A program made the position numbers and the translations under genes. From Conchiformibius steedae (GTDB lineage Bacteria > Pseudomonadota > Gammaproteobacteria > Burkholderiales > Neisseriaceae): a DNA stretch of 64,000 nucleotides. The notes beneath the pieces are model-generated. The model had not been told where the DNA came from. It was given only the letters and a program-made list of their open reading frames with translations, and made no database searches. Below are positions 27,657 through 35,517 of the stretch, in pieces (position 1 is the stretch's first letter; each line of letters starts with the position of its first letter). The stretch lies in the NCBI RefSeq assembly GCF_014054725.1, contig NZ_CP059563.1, positions 124,001 through 188,000 of the forward strand, written 5' to 3'.

Positions 27657-28565
27657 ATGCTCATCAGTAAAAAACAGGCATCTGCACTGGCAGCCGCCGC
27701 TGCCGATGCCGACATCAAAGGGCGCAGCCTGTGGCAAGACGCATGGTTACGCTTTTCCCGCAACAAAGCCGCACTCGCTAGCATGGTGGTTTTGTTGCTG
27801 ATTAGCGCATGGGTGCTGATTGTGCCGATGCTTGCCCCGTTTGACTACAGCCACACCGATTGGGCGAATATGCAGGCTGCGCCCTCGTTTGCCAACAAAC
27901 ACTATTTCGGCACAGACGCACTCGGGCGCGATTTGTTTACCCGCGTGTCCATCGGCGGACGCATTTCGCTGATGGTGGGCGTGGCAGGTGCATTGGTTGC
28001 GGTGCTGATTGGTACGGTGTATGGCGCGGTATCGGGCTATATGGGCGGCAAAACCGATATGTTGATGATGCGCTTTTTGGAAATCCTCAACGCCTTTCCG
28101 TTTATGTTTTTTGTGATTTTGCTGGTAACCCTGTTCGGGCGCAATCTGGTGTTTATTTTTGTTGCCATTGGCATGGTGTCGTGGCTGGACGTAGCACGGA
28201 TTGTGCGCGGACAAACTTTAAGCCTGAAAGGAAAAGAATTTATTGAAGCGGCACACGTTTGCGGCGTATCCAAACGCAAAATCGTGTTGCGCCATATTGT
28301 GCCGAATGTGTTGGGCGTGGTGGTGGTGTATGCCTCGCTACTCGTTCCGGGCATGATTTTGTTTGAATCGTTTTTGAGCTTTTTGGGCTTGGGCGTGCAA
28401 GAGCCGATGACCAGTTGGGGCGCGATGTTGCAGGAAGGGGCGCAAACCATGCAGGTTGCGCCGTGGCAGTTGATTGTCCCCGCTTCGTTTTTGGTGATTA
28501 CCCTGTTTTGTTTTAACTTTATCGGCGACGGGCTGCGCGATGCGCTAGACCCGAAAGACCGCTAG
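27657..28565 (+). CDS. oppC: Oligopeptide/dipeptide ABC transporter permease OppC
   Basis: Inner-membrane permease of 302 residues with an N-terminal cytoplasmic tail ('[16 protein letters not shown]'), the OppC signature '[20 protein letters not shown]' and the EAA loop '[20 protein letters not shown]'. About six TM helices are visible. The partner permease OppB and binding protein OppA are not adjacent: the preceding gene is a hydrolase. It is followed after eight bases by oppD. Confidence 0.92.
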   Translation: MLISKKQASALAAAAADADIKGRSLWQDAWLRFSRNKAALASMVVLLLISAWVLIVPMLAPFDYSHTDWANMQAAPSFANKHYFGTDALGRDLFTRVSIGGRISLMVGVAGALVAVLIGTVYGAVSGYMGGKTDMLMMRFLEILNAFPFMFFVILLVTLFGRNLVFIFVAIGMVSWLDVARIVRGQTLSLKGKEFIEAAHVCGVSKRKIVLRHIVPNVLGVVVVYASLLVPGMILFESFLSFLGLGVQEPMTSWGAMLQEGAQTMQVAPWQLIVPASFLVITLFCFNFIGDGLRDALDPKDR

Positions 28566-28573
28566 GAGCCTGT

Positions 28574-29572
28574 ATGAGCGCATTATTGGAAGTACGCGAT
28601 TTGCGCGTACAGTTTAAAACCGAAGACGGCAACGTAACCGCCGTCAATAATCTCAATTTCACGCTTAATCAGGGCGAAACGCTGGGCATTGTCGGCGAAT
28701 CGGGTTCGGGCAAATCGCAAACCGCCTTTGCCATTATGGGCTTGCTGGCAAAAAACGGCAAAACGTCAGGCTCGGTACAGTTTAACAGCACAGAAATTTT
28801 GGGGCTGCCTGAAAAAGCGCTCAACAAAATCCGCGCCGAACAAATCGCCATGATTTTCCAAGACCCGATGACTTCGCTTAATCCTTATATGAAAGTGGGC
28901 GACCAGCTTGCCGAAGTGCTGCGCCTGCACAAAGGTATGGGCAAAGCCGAAGCGTGGGCGGAATCGGTGCGGATGTTGGAAGCGGTGAAAATTCCCGAAG
29001 CGAAAAAACGCATCGCCATGTATCCGCATGAATTTTCAGGCGGTATGCGCCAGCGCGTGATGATTGCGATGGCATTGCTGTGTCGCCCCAAACTGCTGAT
29101 TGCAGACGAACCCACTACTGCATTAGACGTTACCGTGCAAGCGCAGATTATGGCATTGCTCAATGATTTAAAACGAGATTTTAACACCACCATTATTATG
29201 ATTACCCACGATTTGGGCGTGGTGGCAGGCATTTGCGACAAAGTGCTGGTGATGTACGCAGGGCGCACCATGGCGTATGGTCCGACCGATGAAATTTTTT
29301 ACCGTCCCACCCACCCCTACACCATCGGGCTGTTGGGTGCGGTGCCGCGTTTGGACGACGACGGCGCGGAAGAATTAAAAACCATTCCGGGCAACCCGCC
29401 CAACCTGCTCAAGCTGCCTGAAGGCTGTCCGTTTCAAGAGCGTTGCGAGCATGTGATGGACATCTGCCGCAGCCAGCCGCCCGAATTAAAATTCCTGCCC
29501 AACGGCCGCCAACGCGCCTGCCATTGGGTACACCCCCACCACGCCGCCGAAAGCGAAGGAGCCGCCGCATGA
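28574..29572 (+). CDS. oppD: Oligopeptide ABC transporter ATP-binding protein OppD
   Basis: The 332-residue ATPase has Walker A '[12 protein letters not shown]' (about residue 40), the signature '[16 protein letters not shown]', Walker B '[13 protein letters not shown]' and the C-terminal OppD/F extension with cysteines '[14 protein letters not shown]', which can bind an Fe-S cluster in some homologues. It overlaps oppF by ATGA. It pairs with OppF to drive import of peptides. Confidence 0.94.
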   Translation: MSALLEVRDLRVQFKTEDGNVTAVNNLNFTLNQGETLGIVGESGSGKSQTAFAIMGLLAKNGKTSGSVQFNSTEILGLPEKALNKIRAEQIAMIFQDPMTSLNPYMKVGDQLAEVLRLHKGMGKAEAWAESVRMLEAVKIPEAKKRIAMYPHEFSGGMRQRVMIAMALLCRPKLLIADEPTTALDVTVQAQIMALLNDLKRDFNTTIIMITHDLGVVAGICDKVLVMYAGRTMAYGPTDEIFYRPTHPYTIGLLGAVPRLDDDGAEELKTIPGNPPNLLKLPEGCPFQERCEHVMDICRSQPPELKFLPNGRQRACHWVHPHHAAESEGAAA

Positions 29573-30558
29573 GTCAGCCCTTATTACAACTTACCGATGT
29601 ACAAACCCATTTTGACATCCAATCCAGCGGCGCGTTTTTCTGGCAAAAACCCGCCACCCTCAAAGCCGTAAACGGCATTTCGTTTACCCTCAACGCAGGC
29701 GAAACGCTGGGCGTGGTGGGCGAATCTGGCTGCGGCAAGTCCACCTTGGCGCGTACCATTATCGGCTTGGTCAAAGCCAAATCAGGCAGCATCTTGTTTG
29801 AAGGTGAAGAACTGGTCGGGCTGCCTGAAAAAGCCATGCGCCTAAAACGCAAGCATATTCAAATGATTTTCCAAGACCCTTTGGCTTCGCTGAACCCGCG
29901 CATGACCGTGGGTGACATCATCGCCGAACCCTTGGTAACCTATTATCCCCACTTAAAAAAAGACGAAGTGCTGGCGCGTGTTAAAGCCATGATGCAAAAA
30001 GTCGGATTGCTTGCCAACCAAATCAACCGCTATCCGCATGAATTTTCAGGCGGACAATGCCAGCGCATCGGCATCGCCCGCGCCCTGATTTTAGAGCCCA
30101 AACTCATTATCTGCGACGAACCCGTTTCCGCCTTGGACGTATCCATTCAAGCGCAAGTAATTAATCTGCTGAAACAAGTTCAAAAAGAAATGGGCTTGGC
30201 ACTGATTTTTATCGCCCACGATTTATCGGTGGTCAAGCATATTTCCGACCGCGTATTGGTGATGTATTTGGGCAATGCCGTAGAATTGGGTACGGACAAA
30301 GCCGTTTACGAACGTCCCGCCCATCCCTACACGCAAGCGTTGATGTCTGCCGTTCCCCTGCCCGACCCCGAAGCGGAACGCAATAAAGTGATTCAGTTGC
30401 TACCAGGCGACCTACCCAGCCCGATTAACCCACCATCTGGCTGCGTGTTCCGCACCCGATGCCCGCAGGCAGACGGCGCGTGCAGCGAAACCAAGCCCGT
30501 TTTACAGGGCAGCGACAGCCATCAGGCAGCGTGTTTGAAACAACAGGTGGCGGCGTAA
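29569..30558 (+). CDS. oppF: Oligopeptide ABC transporter ATP-binding protein OppF
   Basis: The 329-residue ATPase has Walker A '[14 protein letters not shown]', the signature '[16 protein letters not shown]', Walker B '[13 protein letters not shown]' and the C-terminal cysteine region '[14 protein letters not shown]'. The start is the ATG overlapping the oppD stop (ATGA); upstream in-frame codons lie inside oppD. It is followed by a terminator. Confidence 0.94.
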   Translation: MSQPLLQLTDVQTHFDIQSSGAFFWQKPATLKAVNGISFTLNAGETLGVVGESGCGKSTLARTIIGLVKAKSGSILFEGEELVGLPEKAMRLKRKHIQMIFQDPLASLNPRMTVGDIIAEPLVTYYPHLKKDEVLARVKAMMQKVGLLANQINRYPHEFSGGQCQRIGIARALILEPKLIICDEPVSALDVSIQAQVINLLKQVQKEMGLALIFIAHDLSVVKHISDRVLVMYLGNAVELGTDKAVYERPAHPYTQALMSAVPLPDPEAERNKVIQLLPGDLPSPINPPSGCVFRTRCPQADGACSETKPVLQGSDSHQAACLKQQVAA

Positions 30559-30566
30559 TCAAAAAC

Positions 30567-30607
30567 ATCATGCTTGGCGGAATATAATGCCAAGCATGAT
30601 TGGTTTA
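30567..30607 (+). terminator. Terminator after oppF
   Basis: Perfect 12-bp stem ATCATGCTTGGC / GCCAAGCATGAT with a 10-base loop, then TGGTTTA. Confidence 0.75.
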
Positions 30608-30611
30608 TGCA

Positions 30612-30648
30612 GGTAGGCTGGATTAATAAACCCAATCCACGCTTGCTT
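30612..30648. repeat. Diverged GTAGGTTGGGTT-family repeat at the downstream edge of the toxin island
   Basis: GGTAGGCTGGATTAATAAAC followed by CCAATCCACGCTTGC resembles the repeat copies at 59972-61694 (GTAGGTTGGGTT ... AACCCAACCTACGCTTGC). Bases 30614-30633 match 32516-32535 at 17 of 20 positions in direct orientation, on the other side of the island. Confidence 0.45.
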
Positions 30649-30657
30649 GACCGTTTC

Positions 30658-30706
30658 TTATTACGATAAAGACAAATCGGTATTTTATATCCAATTATCG
30701 TAATAA
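30658..30706. repeat. 12-bp perfect inverted repeat at the island edge
   Basis: TTATTACGATAA (30658-30669) and TTATCGTAATAA (30695-30706) face each other across 25 bases, just downstream of the chaperone gene. There is no T run, so it is not a convincing terminator; it may be a relic of a mobile end or a regulatory hairpin. Confidence 0.5.
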
Positions 30707-30767
30707 AAATTAGCAATCATTTTATCCGTTACGCCGATTTAATAAGTTTAAAAAGCATAAATAACTA

Positions 30768-31202
30768 TTATTTTCTATGCTTATCTTTAAATTTAACAAA
30801 GTTATATGTTGGAAGAAGAACTGGCTCATAACCAGCATTTATAAAGTAGTTATTAACAAACGCTCTAACAAATGGGTATGCAATAGCTGGAGCATTTACA
30901 ATAGGAAAATCAGATTTTTTAAATTTATCATCAATGTCCTGATCGCATTCAAAATGTGATAGAAATTTAATAGAAAATAATCCTTCAGAATCTTCCTCCA
31001 TCTTATCCTTTTCCATTAAATTTATGTTAAAAAGAACAAAAAAATCTTTAGGTCTATGTTCAGGATAAACAACATCAAAATTCATTGAATTTGAGTACTC
31101 ATTCATTTCCATATTTGAAATATTGGATAATGTATCCAAAATAGGTATAGATGCATTAAATACAGTATTCATTACTCTATACCCTACTAATCGAATATTC
31201 AT
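30768..31202 (-). CDS. SecB-like chaperone of a toxin-antitoxin-chaperone system (CmdC-like)
   Basis: The 144-residue protein has the SecB fold signature in its C-terminal part: 'NAPAIAYPFVRAFVN' (103-117) followed by 'NAGYEPVLLPTYNFVKF' (122-138). These align with '[11 protein letters not shown]' of the housekeeping SecB at 1-354 and with SecB-like TAC chaperones. The N-terminal strand region (5-65) fits the SecB beta sheet but is highly divergent. The ATG at 31202 has AAAGG eight bases upstream, 12 bases after the antitoxin stop. Known TAC chaperones bind the antitoxin C-terminus and protect it from proteolysis; that role is inferred here. Base composition is far more AT-rich than the chromosome. 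Confidence 0.78.
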   Translation of the reverse strand: MNIRLVGYRVMNTVFNASIPILDTLSNISNMEMNEYSNSMNFDVVYPEHRPKDFFVLFNINLMEKDKMEEDSEGLFSIKFLSHFECDQDIDDKFKKSDFPIVNAPAIAYPFVRAFVNNYFINAGYEPVLLPTYNFVKFKDKHRK

Positions 31203-31217
31203 GATTAACACCTTTAT

Positions 31218-31586
31218 TTAAGCTGCAATTGCATATCTGCTATCGTTTGCTGCAATAGCATATTCTTCTTCAATTATATTATCACCTAAACCAATTGGCT
31301 CTTTTTTATTCAAAATTAGGTTAAATACATCATTATAATGATTTCTCATTCTTATATTAATCAAATAACGAATTTCATAGTTAGAAGATATATTGGAAAA
31401 ATAATCATTATGTATATTTCCAATAGAGTAGTGGTTATACATATCAATTATATTATTGAAAGATATAACATTAGCTAAAAAACCAACATCCACAGCAGGC
31501 TCTTCAATAATACTAATAATTTCATCTTTGGATAAGCCATCTAAATAAGACAAAAACTTATCCTGAAAAGCTTTATCTAATTTCAT
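31218..31586 (-). CDS. Antitoxin candidate with ssrA-like C-terminal degron (CmdA-like)
   Basis: The 122-residue protein lies between the toxin and chaperone genes. I recognise no DNA-binding domain. It is helix-rich ('KFLSYLDGLSKDEIISIIEE') and acidic. The last 14 residues read YAIAANDSRYAIAA; the final 11, AANDSRYAIAA, match the E. coli tmRNA tag AANDENYALAA at eight of 11 positions, with the terminal Ala-Ala, the Tyr and the AAND block conserved. That predicts ClpXP turnover unless the end is covered, for example by the SecB-like chaperone. The ATG at 31586 is one base after the toxin stop with AAAGG upstream; a TTG six codons earlier overlaps the toxin. The antitoxin role is inferred from position and size. 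Confidence 0.72.
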   Translation of the reverse strand: MKLDKAFQDKFLSYLDGLSKDEIISIIEEPAVDVGFLANVISFNNIIDMYNHYSIGNIHNDYFSNISSNYEIRYLINIRMRNHYNDVFNLILNKKEPIGLGDNIIEEEYAIAANDSRYAIAA

Positions 31587-31587
31587 A

Positions 31588-32163
31588 TTAATTACACCTT
31601 TCAATTTTTACAAATACTTTATGGTCTCTAACAACATAACAACCTACGGTTTTATTGGTCGTTGTATACAAATTTTCATGTTTTTTAATGAATGGAGCCT
31701 CAGCTAAAACATAATAAACAGCAATATCCTCATCTATCCCATACTCTTCTTTTCTTACTTTTTTTATCATTGTAAAAAAAGAAGAGTATATTTCTGTCCA
31801 TTTACATTTTGTTATCTCTTTATCCCCAAGCTTATTACGCATTTTATCTAGAAAGGATAAAAAAAGCCCGTAATGTTCATGGCAAACTAAATCATAAAAT
31901 CGACTATCGGGTACTGATAATATGCATTTTAACCAACAAATACTGGAATCATTTACATCTTTAAAACGTTTAGAATTATGTATGGCATATTGTATTGCTA
32001 ATTCTTGAGCAAACTTCCAGTCATCAGAACTATGTGAGTGCCATAGATAAACCCCACGCCCATGCCGTCCATGTCCTAAATTAAATTTTTGATTTCGTAC
32101 TATGTCATCTGCGTATGTTCTACATGTGCCATGAGTACCATATAAACGTTTATTATTATCCAT
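31588..32163 (-). CDS. ADP-ribosyltransferase-like toxin candidate (CmdT-like)
   Basis: The 191-residue protein has an N-terminal pattern typical of PARP/ART-fold enzymes. A histidine in 'YGTHGTC' (His11) precedes an alpha helix, then a Gly/Arg-rich loop leads to a tyrosine in 'GRHGRGVYLW' (Tyr39), followed by 'FAQELAIQYA'. This recalls the H-Y pair that holds NAD; the third catalytic residue, usually Glu, cannot be assigned surely (Glu155 is a candidate). It is the first gene of a three-gene minus-strand operon with a small gene and a SecB-like chaperone, the order of CmdT-CmdA-CmdC, where CmdT ADP-ribosylates mRNA. No clear ribosome-binding site precedes the ATG. The target is not predictable from sequence. 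Confidence 0.68.
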   Translation of the reverse strand: MDNNKRLYGTHGTCRTYADDIVRNQKFNLGHGRHGRGVYLWHSHSSDDWKFAQELAIQYAIHNSKRFKDVNDSSICWLKCILSVPDSRFYDLVCHEHYGLFLSFLDKMRNKLGDKEITKCKWTEIYSSFFTMIKKVRKEEYGIDEDIAVYYVLAEAPFIKKHENLYTTTNKTVGCYVVRDHKVFVKIERCN

Positions 32164-32395
32164 TTAGCGTATTCACTATCAATGATAAAAGTTTCTTATT
32201 GTAATTTAGGAATAATGCAACTAGAGAAAATTAGATACACCATAAAACAATACATACCTATAAAAATATTTCATGATGAAAACCTGATTAGATAAGTGGT
32301 TCTTTTGCTCAGTTAATTTATACCAGCTAGCATATCAGCACTAACTGCTTTATGTGAGCTATTTCCTAGATTGTACCATAAACTTTCACAAACAA
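32164..32395. other. AT-rich non-coding region upstream of the toxin operon
   Basis: No convincing coding frame on either strand. It must hold the promoter of the toxin-antitoxin-chaperone operon (minus strand). On the plus strand CAGTTA (about 32310) and TAACTG (about 32340) could pair, and a terminator follows at 32396, which would fit a small RNA transcribed away from the toxin. The rest, to 32627, holds that terminator, a repeat remnant, and the sdaA leader hairpin. Confidence 0.4.
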
Positions 32396-32428
32396 AAAGC
32401 AACCCCTCCAAAAGGGCTGCTTTTTTTC
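32396..32428 (+). terminator. Terminator-like hairpin without an obvious upstream gene
   Basis: AAAGCAACCCCT pairs with AGGGCTGCTTT (one bulge) and is followed by a seven-T run. No plus-strand gene precedes it for 1.8 kb, so it may end an unannotated small RNA or be a relic. Confidence 0.65.
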
Positions 32429-32515
32429 TCTTCGGGATGAGCCTTTTCTTATTTATTGGACAACAAAGATTTTTTCCTGAACATCATCGGTTTGTACGGA
32501 AACAGGCAGCAAGCA

Positions 32516-32535
32516 TAGACTGGGTTGATAAACCC
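32516..32535. repeat. Direct-repeat partner at the upstream edge of the toxin island
   Basis: TAGACTGGGTTGATAAACCC matches TAGGCTGGATTAATAAACCC at 30614-30633 at 17 of 20 positions and in the same orientation, so the island lies between them. Confidence 0.45.
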
Positions 32536-32553
32536 TGTTTGCAAACCAATTCT

Positions 32554-32594
32554 TAAAATACAGCTTTTCAGGCTGTCTGAAAAGCTGTATTTTA
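32554..32594. repeat. 18-bp perfect hairpin containing an uptake-type word, upstream of sdaA
   Basis: TAAAATACAGCTTTTCAG and CTGAAAAGCTGTATTTTA are perfect complements around a GCTGT loop. Loop plus right arm reads GGCTGTCTGAA, one base from the uptake-type word GGCTGCCTGAA. It may act as a terminator upstream of sdaA or regulate its leader. Confidence 0.65.
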
Positions 32595-32627
32595 CAATTC
32601 ATGTTTTGTTTATCAGGAAAACCTTTT

Positions 32628-34031
32628 ATGCTCAGCATTTTTGATATTTTTAAAATCGGGCTGGGACCGTCCAGCTCGCACACGGTCGGACCGATGAAAG
32701 CCGCCGCCGATTTTGCCGACTGCCTTACCCGCACGGGAAATGCCGCGCAAGTGTCGCGCATTGCCGTAGAGGTGTACGGCTCGCTGGCATTAACGGGGCA
32801 GGGACACGGCACGTTTGACGCGCTGCTGCTGGGTTTGGAAGGCAGCTTGCCCCACGATATTGATTTGGAAAGTATTGCTGCCCGATTGGAACGCATCAAC
32901 CGCCACGCCGAACTGCAATTAAACGGCAGCTTCCCGATTACCTTTGAAGTGGCGCGGGATATGGTGGTGCGTTATGACGACAGCTTGCCCAAACACCCCA
33001 ACGGACTGCGTTTTACCGCCTACAATGCCGCCGAACACACTTTGCACGAACAGATTTATTATTCCGTTGGCGGCGGATTTATTGTTACCGATGAAGAATT
33101 TGGCAAGCTGCCTGAAAACACCGCCGCTGTTCCTTATCCTTTCCGCAATATGGCGGAATTGCAGCAGATGTGCCAACACACAGGGCTGAATATCGCCCAA
33201 ATTGTGGTTGCCAACGAAAAAGCCTTAAGCGGCGAAAAAGAACTTGCCGTGCGCCGCCGTGTCAGCGCCATTGCCCAAGCCATGTCCGACTGTGTGCAGC
33301 GCGGACTGCTGCAACGCGGGCAACTACCTGGGGGTTTAAATGTGCGCCGCCGCGCCCCTGATTTGGCGGAAAAAATGCAGGCGCTGCGTGATGCGGGTCA
33401 GCTCAATACCCAGCTTTGGCCCATGATTTACGCCATGGCGGTAAACGAAGAAAACGCCGCAGGCGGACGTGTGGTCACTGCCCCCACCAACGGCGCGGCA
33501 GGCATTGTTCCTGCCGTATTGCACTATTTCCGCACCTTTCATCCCCTGTCGTCGCCACGCGCTGTAGAAGATTTTTTGCTCACCGCAGGCGCAATCGGCA
33601 TTTTATACAAAACCAATGCTTCCATTTCGGGCGCGGAAGTGGGCTGTCAAGGCGAAGTGGGCGTTGCCTGTTCCATGGCGGCGGGCGCGTTTGCCGCGGT
33701 CAGCGGCGGCAGTCCCGAACAGGTGGAAAACGCCGCAGAAATGGCAATGGAGCACCATTTGGGCTTAACCTGCGACCCCGTGGGCGGATTGGTGCAAATC
33801 CCCTGCATCGAGCGCAACGGCATCGCCGCCGAAAAAGCCATCAAATTGGCGCAACTTTCCCTGCTGGAAGACGGAACGGATAAAAAAGTCAGCCTAGACA
33901 TGGTGATACAAACCATGTTGCAAACCGGGCGCGATATGAAATCCACTTATAAAGAAACTTCTTTGGCGGGTTTGGCATACACTTTAAAACAAAAAGCCGT
34001 TCCCGTTTCCGTGCGTGTGGTGGAGTGTTGA
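32628..34031 (+). CDS. sdaA: L-serine dehydratase (single-chain, iron-sulfur)
   Basis: Deaminates L-serine to pyruvate and ammonia with a [4Fe-4S] cluster. The 467-residue protein has fused beta and alpha domains. '[14 protein letters not shown]' opens the beta domain, and the alpha domain has '[20 protein letters not shown]', '[20 protein letters not shown]' and '[20 protein letters not shown]', which provide the cluster cysteines. The ATG at 32628 ([11 protein letters not shown]) has AGGAAAA upstream. Probably monocistronic. Confidence 0.97.
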   Translation: MLSIFDIFKIGLGPSSSHTVGPMKAAADFADCLTRTGNAAQVSRIAVEVYGSLALTGQGHGTFDALLLGLEGSLPHDIDLESIAARLERINRHAELQLNGSFPITFEVARDMVVRYDDSLPKHPNGLRFTAYNAAEHTLHEQIYYSVGGGFIVTDEEFGKLPENTAAVPYPFRNMAELQQMCQHTGLNIAQIVVANEKALSGEKELAVRRRVSAIAQAMSDCVQRGLLQRGQLPGGLNVRRRAPDLAEKMQALRDAGQLNTQLWPMIYAMAVNEENAAGGRVVTAPTNGAAGIVPAVLHYFRTFHPLSSPRAVEDFLLTAGAIGILYKTNASISGAEVGCQGEVGVACSMAAGAFAAVSGGSPEQVENAAEMAMEHHLGLTCDPVGGLVQIPCIERNGIAAEKAIKLAQLSLLEDGTDKKVSLDMVIQTMLQTGRDMKSTYKETSLAGLAYTLKQKAVPVSVRVVEC

Positions 34032-34076
34032 TTGGCTTGTGTTTTTATTTTTATCAACCATAATTTTTTGATAAAA

Positions 34077-34150
34077 TAATGGCTTACAATTCTTTATTTC
34101 TTATAAGGTATCGGCTGGGCTTGTCTGAAAAATAAATCATTTCAACCATA
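34077..34150. mobile_element. Internally deleted Correia-like element, about 74 bp
   Basis: The left part ATTCTTTATTTCTTATAAGG and the right part CTTGTCTGAAAAATAAATCA match the corresponding parts of the 108-bp element at 8849-8956; the central section is missing. The ends (ATGGCTTACAATTCTTTATT and, on the other strand, TATGGTTGAAATGATTTATT) remain an imperfect inverted repeat. It lies between sdaA and moeA. Confidence 0.55.
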
Positions 34151-34290
34151 GCCACGGCGGAATGCTGTTCCCAATCCGCCCTAATTCTTTATAACTAGTC
34201 TGCCCCCTGTATCGGGCGCATTGGTCTTATCCGCTTGGCGTTCTATAATCTTTCCCCTATGCCGCTTATACGCTTGAAGGAATCCACGCT

Positions 34291-35517
34291 ATGCCGCTAA
34301 CCCCCGTTGCCGAACTGCAAAAACAGATGCGCGAACGCATCGCCCGCTGCCGCCGTCTGCCCGAATCTGAAACCGTTGCCGTTGCCCATGCGGTGGGACG
34401 GGTGTTGGCGCAAGATGTGCTTGCGCCTGCCTGTCTGCCCCATGCCGATTTGTCGGCGATGGACGGTTATGCACTGCCTGAAGCGGCGGCGGCAGGCAGC
34501 GTGTGGAAAGTGGCGGGCGAATCGGCGGCAGGACACCCGTTTACAGGCAGTCTGAACGAAGGCGAATGTATCCGCATTATGACGGGCGCAGTCGTGCCGC
34601 CAAGCTGCCGCACGGTGCTGGTACAGGAACACACCGAATACGCCGACGGCTGCATCACGCTGACGCACGATGTGGCCGACCGCGCCAATATCCGTTACCG
34701 TGGCGAAGAAATTGCCGCAGGCAGCCGCGTATTGAACAAAGGGCGCATTGTGCGCGAAGCCGATGTGTTGCTGTTGGCGGCATTGGGTTTGGGCGAAGTG
34801 TCGGTGTACCGCAAAATCAAAGTGGCGGTGCTGTCTACGGGCGATGAATTGTGCGAGGTCGGCACGCCTGCGCCCTCTGAAGGCTGTATTTACGACAGCA
34901 ACCGCCCCATGCTGATGGCGCGTTTGGCGCAGTTTCCGATTGAAATTGTGGATTTAAAACAAGTTCCCGACAATTTGGAAGAGGTGCTGCACGTTTTGGA
35001 CGATGCCGCACAAAACCACGATGCCGTGATTACTTCAGGCGGCGTATCGGTGGGCGATTACGATTATATGCGCGAAGCCGTGATTCGCTTGGGCGCGATT
35101 CATCATTACCAAGTGGCAATGAAACCCGGTAAGCCCTTTGTGTTCGGGCAGATGCTGCAAGCATGGTATTTCGGTTTGCCGGGCAATCCGATTTCGGGCT
35201 TTGTCGGCTTTGACGTGTTTTTAAAAAACGCGCTGTGGCAGCTTTGCGGCGCGGAAGAACTGCCCGAACCTTTACGTTTTACCGCCACTTTGGCCTGTGA
35301 TGTGCGTAAAAGCGGCGGACGCACCGAATTTCAACGCGCCCTTATCCGCATGGACGAAGCAGGCAATTGGTTGGCAGAACCCTGCGGCGCACAGGATTCG
35401 CACCGCATCTACGGCATCAGCCGCGCCAATGCCTATATGATTCTGCCCGCCGACAGCCCGTCGCTGCCTGCAGGCAGCCACGTAACCGTACAGCCGTTTG
35501 ACGGGGCGTTTTTATGA
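34291..35517 (+). CDS. moeA: Molybdopterin molybdenumtransferase MoeA
   Basis: Inserts molybdenum into adenylylated molybdopterin. The 408-residue protein shows 'HADLSAMDGYALP', 'IMTGAVVP', 'VQEHTEY', 'NKGRIVREADVLLLAALG', 'VLSTGDELCEVG', 'SGGVSVGDYDYMREA' and 'GLPGNPISGFVGFDVF', all MoeA hallmarks. It starts MPLTPVAELQKQMRERIARC with AAGGAA upstream and overlaps moaA by four bases. It leads the plus-strand cofactor and narXL series. Confidence 0.97.
   Translation: MPLTPVAELQKQMRERIARCRRLPESETVAVAHAVGRVLAQDVLAPACLPHADLSAMDGYALPEAAAAGSVWKVAGESAAGHPFTGSLNEGECIRIMTGAVVPPSCRTVLVQEHTEYADGCITLTHDVADRANIRYRGEEIAAGSRVLNKGRIVREADVLLLAALGLGEVSVYRKIKVAVLSTGDELCEVGTPAPSEGCIYDSNRPMLMARLAQFPIEIVDLKQVPDNLEEVLHVLDDAAQNHDAVITSGGVSVGDYDYMREAVIRLGAIHHYQVAMKPGKPFVFGQMLQAWYFGLPGNPISGFVGFDVFLKNALWQLCGAEELPEPLRFTATLACDVRKSGGRTEFQRALIRMDEAGNWLAEPCGAQDSHRIYGISRANAYMILPADSPSLPAGSHVTVQPFDGAFL

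Noticed and set aside
30768..32163. The degenerate ADP-ribosylglycohydrolase at 4297 as the antitoxin of the ART-like toxin
   Set aside because: It lies 27 kb away, has chromosome-like composition and lacks all catalytic residues. The small gene between toxin and chaperone is a better antitoxin candidate.
32371..32556. A 61-codon plus-strand frame upstream of sdaA
   Set aside because: It spans the terminator at 32396 and the repeat remnant, has no ribosome-binding site and no recognisable protein features.
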